Positions 26,708 to 35,430 of a stretch of 64,000 nucleotides of DNA are shown here, piece by piece. Source of the stretch: Burkholderia sp. Ax-1719 (GTDB taxonomy: Bacteria; Pseudomonadota; Gammaproteobacteria; Burkholderiales; Burkholderiaceae); NCBI RefSeq assembly GCF_011753055.1, contig NZ_VWWJ01000025.1:1-64000 (forward strand). The letters are read 5' to 3'. The notes under the pieces were generated by a model. The model had not been told where the DNA came from, made no database searches, and saw nothing but the letters and a program-made list of their open reading frames with translations. The position numbers and the translations under genes were made by a program. Positions within the stretch are counted from its first letter, which is position 1. Every line of letters starts with the position of its first letter.

Positions 26708-29182
26708 ATGACGTCACCGCAACCCAAGCCCCGCGGCCCCGGCCGCACACTCGCCAGGATCATCGCATGGCTCGTGGCCGTTGTCGCCGTGATCGTCGCC
26801 GCGCTGATCGTTTTCATCCTCACCTTCGACTGGAATCGCGCCAAACCTTACGTGAACGAAAAGGTTTCGGAAGCGATTGGCCGGCCGTTTGCGATCGTCG
26901 GCGATCTGAAGGTGGGCTGGCGCAAGCCGCCGGGCGAGGTGGGCTGGCGCGCGTGGGTGCCCTGGCCGCGCTTTTCAGCGACGCAGATCGAAGTGGCCAA
27001 CCCCGACTGGACCAAAACGCCCAAATTCGCAACGCTCGACGAGATTGACTTCGAAGTGGCGGTGCTGCCGCTGCTCGCGCACGACATCGTGATTCCGGCC
27101 ATCAATCTCGTGAATCCGTCCGTTGACGTCGAAAGACTGGCCGACGGGCGCAACAACTGGACCTTCAAGCTGCCGGCGTCGAGCGGGCCGTCGACGTGGA
27201 AGCTCGATCTGCACGACATCACGTTTTCCAACGGCAATATCGCCGTGAGCGACCAGCAGACCAAAACCGAGGTGAAAGTGACCGTGAGCCTGCTGGGTCA
27301 CGGTATTCCGATCGGCAAGGTGATGGAGCAGCAGGAAGCGGCATCGCGTCAGGGATCGGCGCAGGTGATCGGTCGCTCGGGGGCGAACCGGCTCGCGCAG
27401 CAGGCCGAAAAGCAGCAGGCGTCGGAAGCGGCGGCGGCCAGTGCAGCGAGTGCCGCGAGTGCAGTGAGCGAGGCCAGCGCCGCGAGTGCAGCAAGCGCAG
27501 CCAGCGCGCCCGCCGCTTCGCAAGGCATGGGCGCAAAGCTCGCTGCCATTGGCGCGAGTTCGGCCAGCAATGCCAACGCCGTATCCGGCGGCAAGACCAC
27601 CGAACCGTTCTACGCAATCGGCTGGACGGTGAAGGGCACTTACAACAAGACTGCGCTTTCGGGCGAAGGCAAGCTCGGCGGCGTGCTCGCGCTGCAGGAT
27701 GCGAATCGCCCGTTCCCGGTGCAGGCCGACGTGCGCGCGGGCGACATGCATATCGCGCTGGTTGGCACGGTGACGGACCCGGCGCATCTCGCCGCCGTCG
27801 ATCTGCGTCTGTGGCTGCAAGGCCAGAGCATGGGCCACCTCTACAATCTGACGGGCGTGACCCTGCCGGATACGCCGCCTTACGCCACCGAAGGGCGCTT
27901 CGTCGGCCAGTTCAAGAAGGGCGCGAGCGTGTTCCGCTACGAAAACTTCACCGGGCGCGTGGGCGGCAGCGACATCAACGGCACCTTCGTCTATACGCAG
28001 CGTCCGACGCGTCCGCTGCTCTCGGGCGCGCTGGTGTCGAACCTGCTGCAGTTCTCCGACCTGGCGCCGATCATCGGTGCGGACAGCAAGGCGAGCAAGG
28101 CCAAGCGCGGCGATACAGTCAAGCAGCCGACCGACCGCGTGATTCCGGTCGAGCCGTTCAAGACCGACCGCTGGAACGCCATCGACGCCGACGTGAAGTT
28201 CACCGGCAAGCGCATCATCAAGCAGGGCAGCCTGCCGATCCAGGATCTGTACACGCACGTCATCATGACCGACGGCGTGCTCCAGCTCGATCCGCTGCAG
28301 TTCGGCGTGGCGGGCGGTACGCTGGCCACGCGCGTGAATCTCAACGGCAGCGCCACGCCGCTCAAGGCGAGCAGCACGCTGGAGGCGCGTCACCTCAAGC
28401 TCAAGCAGCTGTTCCCCAATGTGAAGTCGATGCAGTCGGCGCTGGGCGAGATCAACGGCGACGCTTCGCTGTCCGCGACCGGCAACTCGCCGGCGGCGCT
28501 GGCGTCCACGTCGAACGGCGAGGTCAAGCTGCTCGTCACGCAAGGCACGATCAGCCGTCTGCTGATGGAGGCGGCGGGCCTGAACGTGGCGAACGTAGTC
28601 TACGAAAAGCTGTTCGGGCAGCGCGACGTCAACATCAACTGCGCGGCCGCCGATTTCGTCGCAACCAACGGCGTGCTCGATCCGCGCGTGTTCGCGCTCG
28701 ATACCGACGATGCCGTGATCGACATCACCGGCCCGATCGATCTGCGCGACGAATCGATGGATATGAAAGTGCATCCGCACACCAAGGGCTTCCGCATCTT
28801 CTCGTTGCGCTCGCCGCTTTATGTGAAGGGCACGTTCAAGAACCCGCACGTGGGCGTGGATGCGGCGGCGCTCGCGCTGCGCGGGGGCGCGATGGTCGGT
28901 CTTGGCCTGATCAACCCGTTCGCGGCGCTGATTCCGCTGATCGCGCCGAGCAATAACAAGCCTTTGCCGTGCGATCAGTTGTTCTCGCAGATGCATCAGC
29001 ATCCGGTCGCGCCGCCGCCGGGGCAGAAGATGCGCGCGCCGGCCTCCGCGCCGGTGGCGGCGAGCGCGGCGGCGTCGCGCTCATCACGTTCGTCGCGTTC
29101 GTCACAGGCGCCAGCGAAGAATGCGAAGCCCGATGCGTCCGCGCAACCGGGCCTGTCGCAAAATCTTTATAAGGGAAGCTGA
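26708..29182 (+). CDS. AsmA-family protein
   Basis: 824 residues from the ATG at 26708 (CGGAG upstream); the frame is open earlier but not protein-like. One N-terminal transmembrane helix (about 14-40) is followed by the AsmA N-terminal motif (VNEKVSEAIGRPFAIVGDLKVGWRKP) and a large beta-rich periplasmic part. The C-terminal AsmA domain shows DGVLDPRVFALDTDDAVIDITGPIDLRDESMDM. About residues 237-272 are an Ala/Ser-rich insert of imperfect 9-base repeats. Family members are bridge-like lipid-transfer proteins affecting outer-membrane lipid homeostasis. Confidence 0.88.
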   Translation: MTSPQPKPRGPGRTLARIIAWLVAVVAVIVAALIVFILTFDWNRAKPYVNEKVSEAIGRPFAIVGDLKVGWRKPPGEVGWRAWVPWPRFSATQIEVANPDWTKTPKFATLDEIDFEVAVLPLLAHDIVIPAINLVNPSVDVERLADGRNNWTFKLPASSGPSTWKLDLHDITFSNGNIAVSDQQTKTEVKVTVSLLGHGIPIGKVMEQQEAASRQGSAQVIGRSGANRLAQQAEKQQASEAAAASAASAASAVSEASAASAASAASAPAASQGMGAKLAAIGASSASNANAVSGGKTTEPFYAIGWTVKGTYNKTALSGEGKLGGVLALQDANRPFPVQADVRAGDMHIALVGTVTDPAHLAAVDLRLWLQGQSMGHLYNLTGVTLPDTPPYATEGRFVGQFKKGASVFRYENFTGRVGGSDINGTFVYTQRPTRPLLSGALVSNLLQFSDLAPIIGADSKASKAKRGDTVKQPTDRVIPVEPFKTDRWNAIDADVKFTGKRIIKQGSLPIQDLYTHVIMTDGVLQLDPLQFGVAGGTLATRVNLNGSATPLKASSTLEARHLKLKQLFPNVKSMQSALGEINGDASLSATGNSPAALASTSNGEVKLLVTQGTISRLLMEAAGLNVANVVYEKLFGQRDVNINCAAADFVATNGVLDPRVFALDTDDAVIDITGPIDLRDESMDMKVHPHTKGFRIFSLRSPLYVKGTFKNPHVGVDAAALALRGGAMVGLGLINPFAALIPLIAPSNNKPLPCDQLFSQMHQHPVAPPPGQKMRAPASAPVAASAAASRSSRSSRSSQAPAKNAKPDASAQPGLSQNLYKGS

Positions 29183-29226
29183 CGCAAAGCCGCTGACGTT
29201 GCGCGGTAACCTCGCGCGCATGGAAA

Positions 29227-29260
29227 AACGCCCGACGCGGATTCGCGTCGGGCGTTGTCG
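29227..29260. terminator. Rho-independent terminator shared by asmA-like gene and the convergent hypothetical gene
   Basis: A perfect 13-bp stem (AACGCCCGACGCG / CGCGTCGGGCGTT) with a 4-base loop. On the minus strand it is followed by TTTTT, giving a textbook terminator for the 29273-29728 gene. On the plus strand the tail is only GTTGTCG. Confidence 0.87.
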
Positions 29261-29272
29261 TATCGATTGTGT

Positions 29273-29728
29273 TCAGCGCAACTGCTGTCGCGGCGCCGGA
29301 TCGCCGGTCGCGTCCTGACGGCGCGCCACGCGCCGCGCGCTCAATCCCTGGCGTCCTGCGCCGAACTCGGGCAGGATGCGCGCTCTCGCACGGCTTGCGA
29401 ACACCAGGAAGCCAAAGCCGTCGGCCTCGTACCAATAGCCGCCGTTTTCGAGCCCTTCGATGGGCTGTTCGAGCGCATGCGCAATGGATTCGATGCAGCG
29501 TTTGCGCAGTTCGGCCGTACCGGGATAGGGCGGATGCGCGCCGCGCACACTGCACAGCAGCACGTCCAGACCGGGCAGCACGTGGGCATACAGCACCGGC
29601 TCGTCCTGCGCGCGAGCGCGGGCGATCTTGGTGTCCAGTTGACCGAACGGTTTGAAGTGGCTCAGCACGGCGAGAAAAGACTCGTCGCCATCTGCCTTGA
29701 CGCGCTTACGCTTTTTCGGGAAGGACAT
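29273..29728 (-). CDS. Conserved-looking hypothetical protein
   Basis: 151 residues from the ATG ending at 29728, which has AGGCGA upstream; an ATG 16 codons earlier lacks this. A Lys/Arg-rich start (MSFPKKRKRVKADGDE) leads into a globular alpha/beta segment (PVLYAHVLPGLDVLLCSVRGAHPPYPGTAELRKRCIESIAHALEQP). GYWYEADGFGFLVFASRARARILPEF follows, and the tail is basic. No signal peptide or membrane segment. I do not recognise the family. It has its own terminator and stands alone. Confidence 0.6.
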   Translation of the reverse strand: MSFPKKRKRVKADGDESFLAVLSHFKPFGQLDTKIARARAQDEPVLYAHVLPGLDVLLCSVRGAHPPYPGTAELRKRCIESIAHALEQPIEGLENGGYWYEADGFGFLVFASRARARILPEFGAGRQGLSARRVARRQDATGDPAPRQQLR

Positions 29729-30195
29729 AAAAATTCGCCTGAAAAAGGTGGATTGCAAAACACGCAGCGTTCCCATGCGACCACTCCCGGATTGGTGCGC
29801 CGCACGTCGATCCTTCTAGCATAGGATCTGCCGGATTCGCGAGGATCCTGGCCGTGGGGACGGCGTCCAGATCCTCATTGCCTCAGGCAAAACGCCATGC
29901 CGGGCCGCACGTCGCGCTCATGTAAGTATCCCGGCGCTCTCTCGCTCTTTACTGCTCTTTCATTTTCTTTCTTCTGTCTCCGGTCTCAATAATAGTCCTG
30001 CACGCGGGCGCGGTGTGACGATTTCTCCGGAAAAAGCGGGCTTTTCTCGTGGCGTGGTGGGCGTGGCCACATACGTTGTCATCTCGCAATTTCGCGCCGA
30101 TAATGTTTCGGCTCTGGTGCCAGCCGGTGAGCCGCCCACGGGGCTGCCCACGGCTGAGATCGCGCGCCGCCCAGACGCCACTGAACCAGACCGCC
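29729..30195. other. Intergenic region upstream of the sensor-kinase cluster
   Basis: 467 bases without a convincing gene. The frames open here have no recognisable protein features. It carries the upstream region of the minus-strand hypothetical gene and a good promoter for the kinase operon at 30076-30104. No repeat or structured RNA was recognised. Confidence 0.6.
30076..30104 (+). promoter_or_regulatory. Candidate sigma-70 promoter of the sensor kinase cluster
   Basis: TTGTCA (-35, 30076-30081) and GATAAT (-10, 30099-30104) are separated by 17 bases, each a 5/6 match to consensus. Transcription would start near 30111, about 85 bases before the kinase ATG. Confidence 0.6.
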
Positions 30196-31902
30196 ATGAA
30201 ACTGTTCGCCAAGGGGCTGTTGCTGATCGCGATTCCGAGCGTCGTCGAGCTGGCGCTGCTCGGCGTCGTCTTCGACACGCAAGGCGAGGCCGCCCAGGCC
30301 GCCCGTCGCGCCGACGCCAGCAAACAGATCCTCTGGCAGGCTTCGAGCCTCGTCCAGCCGCTGTTGCGCGAAGCGGCGCGCGTGCGCACCGCCGTTGTGC
30401 TCGAAGATCCCTCGTTTATCGACCGGCGCGCCGTGTGGGCCGAATTCTCGGACCGCATCGCGCTGCTCGGGCACATGGTGGCCGACAACCCGGTGCAACT
30501 CGCGCGCGTGCAGCGCATCAACAACGACGCGCGGGCGTGGCGCGCGCGCTGCGCCGAAGTGGCGGACGCGCTGCGCGAAGGCCGCTCCGGCACCACCTTC
30601 GTGCAGGCGAGCCCGACGGGTCTGCCGCCCGAAATCGACGCGGTGCGCAGCGAACTCGACGCTTTTATCGCCGATCAAGCCCGCTTCGACGTCACGCGCA
30701 GCGCCTCCTTGCGCGAGACGCGCGAGCGTCAGCAGAACGCGCTGATTTTCGCCGTGGTCGGCTCGATGCTGATCTGGGGCGTGACGGCCATCGCGTTCGC
30801 ACGCAACGTCGGCCAGCGCCTGGCGGCCCTTGGCGCCAATGCGCAGCGCCTGAGCGAAGGCGTCGCGCTGGCGCGCCCGCTGGACGGCGACGACGAGATT
30901 GCCGCGCTCGATGCGGTGCTCAATCAGACGAGCCGCCGCTTGCGCGACGCCGATCGCGAACAGGCCGCGCTCAAGCTGCAGTTGCAGGCGCGCGCCACCG
31001 ATCTGGCCGCCGCGAATGACAAGCTGCGCCAGGAAAGCCAGGACAACGAGATGTTCATGTACAGCGTGTCGCATGACCTGCGCTCGCCGCTCGTGAATCT
31101 GCAGGGTTTCTCGAAGGAATTGCAGGTGTCGTGCGAAGACCTGCGCGTGCAGATCGACACAGCCGGCATGCCGGCCGACGAGCATCGCCGCATGAGCGAA
31201 GTGCTCGACGGCGACGTGGCCGAATCGTTGCAATTCCTGCGCCAGGCGGTGGCGCGCTCGGCCGCGATCATCGACGCGCTGCTGCGCATGTCGCGCGCGG
31301 GCCGCCTGGAATACCGCTGGCAGCGCGTCAATGTGGGACGCATCGTCGAGCGTGCGCTGGGCGGGCTCGCCGCGGGCCTCGCGCAGCGCGCACAGATTTT
31401 CGTGGGCGAACTGCCGCCCGCGTGGGGCGATCCGGCGGCGCTGGAACAGATTTTCGGCAACCTGATCGACAATGCCTTGCGCCATCTCGATCCGTCGCGG
31501 CCAGGGCTGGTGGAAATCGGCGCGGTCGCCGTTCCTGAAATCGCGGAGGAAGCCGCCGACGCGCATAAAAAGACCGCGCCCGTCCCGGTTTTCAGCATAA
31601 AAGCGCTGGAAAATGCCCAGGAAAGCCCGCGCGATGCATCACGCATGCCGGGTACCCGCACGCGGACGTATTATGTGCGCGACAATGGCATCGGGATTCC
31701 CGCCGCGTATCTGCCCAAGCTGTTTCGCGCCTTTCAGCGCCTGCACGGCGGCCAGTCGGATGGGCAGGGCACGGGCCTCGCGCTCGCGCGCCGGATCGCC
31801 GAACGCCATGGCGGACGCATGTGGGTGGAATCGACGGAAGGCGCGGGTTCGACGTTTTTTGTCGCGTTGCCCGACGCGCCGCTGCGCACCGCATCGGCTT
31901 GA
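30196..31902 (+). CDS. Membrane sensor histidine kinase with CHASE3-like sensor and HAMP
   Basis: 568 residues. TM1 is about 8-27. A helical periplasmic region of about 155 residues resembles CHASE3, TM2 is about 186-206, and a HAMP linker and coiled coil follow. The dimerisation domain carries the phospho-accepting H293 (MYSVSHDLRSPLVNLQGF), the form seen in phytochrome-like kinases. The ATPase domain has the N-box NLIDNALRH, G1 DNGIGIP, F-box FRAFQRLHGG and G2 GTGLALA. Between the N-box and G1 lies an insert of about 50 residues not usual in the family. A short gap leads to the single-domain response regulator, its probable partner. Confidence 0.88.
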   Translation: MKLFAKGLLLIAIPSVVELALLGVVFDTQGEAAQAARRADASKQILWQASSLVQPLLREAARVRTAVVLEDPSFIDRRAVWAEFSDRIALLGHMVADNPVQLARVQRINNDARAWRARCAEVADALREGRSGTTFVQASPTGLPPEIDAVRSELDAFIADQARFDVTRSASLRETRERQQNALIFAVVGSMLIWGVTAIAFARNVGQRLAALGANAQRLSEGVALARPLDGDDEIAALDAVLNQTSRRLRDADREQAALKLQLQARATDLAAANDKLRQESQDNEMFMYSVSHDLRSPLVNLQGFSKELQVSCEDLRVQIDTAGMPADEHRRMSEVLDGDVAESLQFLRQAVARSAAIIDALLRMSRAGRLEYRWQRVNVGRIVERALGGLAAGLAQRAQIFVGELPPAWGDPAALEQIFGNLIDNALRHLDPSRPGLVEIGAVAVPEIAEEAADAHKKTAPVPVFSIKALENAQESPRDASRMPGTRTRTYYVRDNGIGIPAAYLPKLFRAFQRLHGGQSDGQGTGLALARRIAERHGGRMWVESTEGAGSTFFVALPDAPLRTASA

Positions 31903-31949
31903 GGACAGGCACCATCGAAAACGTTGCAGGGAACGTCGGGGAGCGGCAA

Positions 31950-32546
31950 ATGACGCACGGGGAAGACACGGGGAGCCGCGCAGGCCACGCGGACGAAGCG
32001 CAACAACAGGCACACGAGCAGGCACACGAGCAGGCACAGGACGAAGCGCAGCACGGCGATTACCGCGCCGCCCTGGCCGGCGAACGCGTCAGCATCGTGC
32101 TGATCGAAGACGATGACGGCCATGCCACGCTGGTCGAGCGCAACCTGCGCCGCTCGGGCGTGTCGAATGGCTTCCTGCGGTTTCGCGACGGCCAGGAGGC
32201 GCTTGATTATTTCTTCGGCGCGCCGGGTACGCAAAACCTGGCGGGCTATCCGTCGCGCGAGGATCTGGCGAACTTCGTGGTGCTGCTCGATCTGCGTATG
32301 CCGCGCGTGGACGGCTTCGAGGTGCTGCGACGGCTGAAAGCGGAACCGGTGACGGCCTCGGTGCCCGTGATCGTGCTGACCACCACCGACGACCCGCGCG
32401 AAATCGAGCGTTGCTACGAACTGGGCTGCAACGTATACATCACGAAGCCCGTCGAATATGACGCGTTTATCGAGGCGGTGCGGCGACTCGGCTTTTTCCT
32501 GCAGGTCGTCAAGCTGCCGGCAGGGCATCGCTTCAATCGGCCATGA
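31950..32546 (+). CDS. Single-domain response regulator (Rcp1/CheY-like)
   Basis: 198 residues from an ATG with GGGGAGCGG upstream. Residues 1-45 are a hydrophilic tail with three 12-base tandem repeats (AHEQAHEQAQDE). The receiver domain follows, with acidic pocket IEDDDGH, phospho-accepting D114 in LLDLRMPRVDG, TTT switch residue and KP near the end (YITKPVEY). The YFFGAPG..DLANFVVLLDLRMP form is that of Rcp1-type regulators that partner phytochrome-like kinases. There is no output domain, so it probably passes phosphate or binds a target protein. It sits between two kinases. Confidence 0.88.
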   Translation: MTHGEDTGSRAGHADEAQQQAHEQAHEQAQDEAQHGDYRAALAGERVSIVLIEDDDGHATLVERNLRRSGVSNGFLRFRDGQEALDYFFGAPGTQNLAGYPSREDLANFVVLLDLRMPRVDGFEVLRRLKAEPVTASVPVIVLTTTDDPREIERCYELGCNVYITKPVEYDAFIEAVRRLGFFLQVVKLPAGHRFNRP

Positions 32547-32693
32547 TCGACGCCAGCCGCCCCTGAAAGAGTATGCGGAAGCGCGTGCCGGCGGCACGCA
32601 GCCATCCGCGAGAGAGATTGATTGACGCATGACCAGGATGACCCGACTGCGCATGCTCCCGAACGGGAGCGAGCTCCGAGGAACGCGACGCGC

Positions 32694-34724
32694 ATGAACG
32701 AAGAAGCAACCCTGTTGGCGGGCGCGCATGTGCTCGTCGTCGACGATGACGAGGGCATTTTGCGGCTCGCGCGCAAATCGCTCGTGCGCGCCGGCGCACG
32801 CGTGGACACCTGCGGCAGCGTGGCCGAGGCGAGCACCGTGCTTGCCGCGCGTACGCCGGACGTGCTGGTGCTCGACTACCAGCTGGACGGCGCCGAAACC
32901 GGGCTCGACTTCTTCCGCCGTCTGCGCGCGGACAACGTGCGTGTGCCGGCGATTCTCGTCACCGGTTTCACCGACGAGTCGCGCGTGATCGCGGCCTTGC
33001 GCGCAGGCGTCTCCGACGTCGTGCCGAAATCGGGCGATTATCTCGACTATCTGCCTGAAGCCGTGGCGCGCGTGCTGTCGCAGGTCGCGCTGCAGCGCGC
33101 TTCCGATCAGGCGTTGCTGTTGCGCGATCGCGAAGAACATTACCGTACGCTCTCCGAAGCGCTGCCGCACCTCGTCTTCACCTGCGGCGCGGATGGCGAC
33201 TGCGATTTTCTTTCGAAGCAGTGGCGCGATTACACGGGCCTCGACGCGGGCAAGTCGCACGGCCTGGCGTGGCTAGACGCCGTACATCCCGACGATCGCG
33301 AGGATATCCGCCACACCTGGCTCAAGGCGGTGCGCAGCGACAACAACGATTATCGGCATGAGTTGCGTATCCGCCGTCACGACGGCACGTGGCGATGGTT
33401 CGATGTGCGTATCGTGGCGATGCGCGACCCGCATGGCGGCATCAATAAATGGTTCGGCAGTTGCACGGACATCCACGCGCAGCGTGAATCGAGCGAAGAG
33501 CGCGAATTGCTGCTGGCCTCCGAGCAGGCCGCGCGTCAGGCGGCGGAAGAGGCCAATCGCGCCAAAGACCGCTTTCTCGCCATGCTCTCGCACGAATTAC
33601 GCACGCCGCTCACGCCGGTTCTGGCCGGCACCCGGCTGCTGGAGCAGATCCCCGGTCTGCCCGAAGCCGCACGCGCAGGCGTGCTGATGATTCGCCGCAA
33701 TATCGAACTCGAAGCGCGTCTGATCGACGATCTGCTCGATCTCACGCGTGTCGCCAACGGCAAGCTTGATCTCACACTCGACACCGTTGATGTGCACGAG
33801 GTGATCGACGCCGTGCTCGAACTCTTTCATAGCGAAATCCAGATCAAGCAACAGGACGTCCATGTCGAGCGCCGGGCGCAGCATCACTACGTGCGGGGCG
33901 ATCGCGCGCGCATGCAGCAGATGTTCTGGAATCTCGTGCGCAACGCGGCGAAATTCACGCCCGACGGCGGCCACATCTACGTGCGCACGCGCGACGAGCG
34001 CATGCACGTGGTGATCGAAGTGGAGGATACGGGCATCGGCATTGCGCCCGAGCAGATCGGCAAGCTGTTCCATGCCTTCGAGCAGGGCAGCCACAACATG
34101 ACGCGGCAGTTCGGCGGTCTGGGGCTGGGTCTCGCGGTTACCAAGGCGTTGACGGAGGCGCATGGCGGCACGGTCAGCGCGAAGAGTCCGGGTGCGCATT
34201 GCGGCGCGACGTTCACAATCGTGTTGCCGACCGCCACGCCAGGCGTCGGCGCCGAGCAGCCCGCCGACCGGTGCGGGCCGCATCAGGCCTGCGCGCTCGA
34301 TATCCTGCTGATCGAGGATCACGAGGATACGGCCGAGGTGATGTCACAACTGATCCGCGCGCTCGGTCACGAGGTGGCGGTGGCGGCCAGCGTGGCGGGT
34401 GCGCTCGCGCTGACCGCTGCGCAGCGCTTTGATCTGGTGGTGAGCGATATTGGCTTGCCGGATGGCTCGGGCATCGACTTTATCCGCGCGTTTCGCAAGG
34501 CGTCCTCGGTGCCCGCGATTGCGCTGACGGGCTTCGGCACCGACGACGATGTGCGCCGCAGTCTCGAAGCGGGCTTCACGGCTCACCTCACCAAGCCGGT
34601 CAATTTCGAGCAGCTGGAGCATCTGATCGAAGACGCGGCGATTCTGCGCGCGCAGGCCGCCGCGCAGGATGCGCCAGATCACGCGCCCCACGCACCTCAA
34701 GCGCCGAATACGGCAACGTCCTGA
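32694..34724 (+). CDS. Hybrid histidine kinase: REC-PAS-HisKA-HATPase-REC
   Basis: 676 residues from the ATG at 32694 (GAGGAA upstream); a TTG at 32622 would add 24 residues. The order is an N-terminal receiver (VVDDDEG, D61 in LVLDYQLDG), then a PAS/PAC sensor (about 150-270, YRTLSEALPHLVF to WFGSCTDIHAQ). A coiled coil leads to HisKA with H300 (LAMLSHELRTPLTPV). The ATPase domain shows NLVRNAAKFTP, DTGIGIAPEQIGKLFHAFEQ and GGLGLGLAV. A second receiver has D585 (SDIGLPDGSG). It has no membrane segment, so it is cytosolic. No DNA-binding output exists in this three-gene cluster. Confidence 0.9.
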   Translation: MNEEATLLAGAHVLVVDDDEGILRLARKSLVRAGARVDTCGSVAEASTVLAARTPDVLVLDYQLDGAETGLDFFRRLRADNVRVPAILVTGFTDESRVIAALRAGVSDVVPKSGDYLDYLPEAVARVLSQVALQRASDQALLLRDREEHYRTLSEALPHLVFTCGADGDCDFLSKQWRDYTGLDAGKSHGLAWLDAVHPDDREDIRHTWLKAVRSDNNDYRHELRIRRHDGTWRWFDVRIVAMRDPHGGINKWFGSCTDIHAQRESSEERELLLASEQAARQAAEEANRAKDRFLAMLSHELRTPLTPVLAGTRLLEQIPGLPEAARAGVLMIRRNIELEARLIDDLLDLTRVANGKLDLTLDTVDVHEVIDAVLELFHSEIQIKQQDVHVERRAQHHYVRGDRARMQQMFWNLVRNAAKFTPDGGHIYVRTRDERMHVVIEVEDTGIGIAPEQIGKLFHAFEQGSHNMTRQFGGLGLGLAVTKALTEAHGGTVSAKSPGAHCGATFTIVLPTATPGVGAEQPADRCGPHQACALDILLIEDHEDTAEVMSQLIRALGHEVAVAASVAGALALTAAQRFDLVVSDIGLPDGSGIDFIRAFRKASSVPAIALTGFGTDDDVRRSLEAGFTAHLTKPVNFEQLEHLIEDAAILRAQAAAQDAPDHAPHAPQAPNTATS

Positions 34725-34741
34725 ATACCCGTTAGATCGAC

Positions 34742-34782
34742 AAAAAAGCCCGCGTGCCTCGAAAGGCGACGCGGGCTTTTTC
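34742..34782. terminator. Bidirectional terminator between the hybrid kinase and mscL
   Basis: AAAAAGCCCGCGTGCCT pairs with AGGCGACGCGGGCTTTTT with one bulge and a CGAA loop. A- and T-tracts on the two sides serve both convergent genes. Confidence 0.9.
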
Positions 34783-34804
34783 AATCTGACCGGAAAAAGC
34801 GCGT

Positions 34805-35254
34805 TTAGCGCGGGTTGTTCTTCAGCGAATCGCGGATCTCGCGCAGCAGCAGAACGTCTTCCGGCGTGGGCGCCGGTTCGGCGGGCGCGGGCGCTGCATC
34901 CGGCTGGCGCAGCTTGTTGATGAACTTCACCATCAGAAAGATGATGAACGCCAGAATGATGAAGTTGATCAACACCGTGATGAACGAGCCATAGCCGAAC
35001 ACGGCCACGCCCGCGGTCTGCAGATCCTTGTAGGAATCGGGATTGCCCTTGAACGACGGCGGAATATTGCCCAGGCGCACGAACATGTTCGAGAAGTCCA
35101 GGCCGCCCGTCACCACGCCGATCACCGGCATGATGAGGTCTTTGACGACCGAATTGACGATGCTGGAAAAGGCGCCGCCGATAATCACACCGACGGCGAG
35201 ATCCATTACGTTGCCTTTGACGGCGAATTCCTTGAACTCTTTGATCATGCTCAT
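34805..35254 (-). CDS. mscL: Large-conductance mechanosensitive channel MscL
   Basis: 149 residues from the ATG ending at 35254, with AAGGAG upstream and the family's usual start [28 protein letters not shown]1 (about 15-45) contains [18 protein letters not shown]. The periplasmic loop includes [12 protein letters not shown], and TM2 (about 85-110) is [25 protein letters not shown]. The cytoplasmic helix [16 protein letters not shown] ends it. It opens under membrane tension to release osmolytes. The frame is open far upstream of this start but reads as non-coding there. Confidence 0.96.
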   Translation of the reverse strand: MSMIKEFKEFAVKGNVMDLAVGVIIGGAFSSIVNSVVKDLIMPVIGVVTGGLDFSNMFVRLGNIPPSFKGNPDSYKDLQTAGVAVFGYGSFITVLINFIILAFIIFLMVKFINKLRQPDAAPAPAEPAPTPEDVLLLREIRDSLKNNPR

Positions 35255-35430
35255 GAGCGGGCTCTCCTTGAAGGGGGGCGGCACGGGCCTGGTTACATAA
35301 CGACGCATTGGCGCAATGATAGCGAACGCACCCGTAACGCGGTAGCGATTTGACATTGGCTGACGTTTCGCCGATTGCGACGCAACGCGAAACGGACTAA
35401 TGCACGTCGCGTGCCCGGGAGCGATGTGTC

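Noticed and set aside
29949-30596. A minus-strand frame across the sensor-kinase promoter
   Set aside because: Overlaps the kinase start and its promoter, with Ser/Arg/Ala-rich shadow composition.
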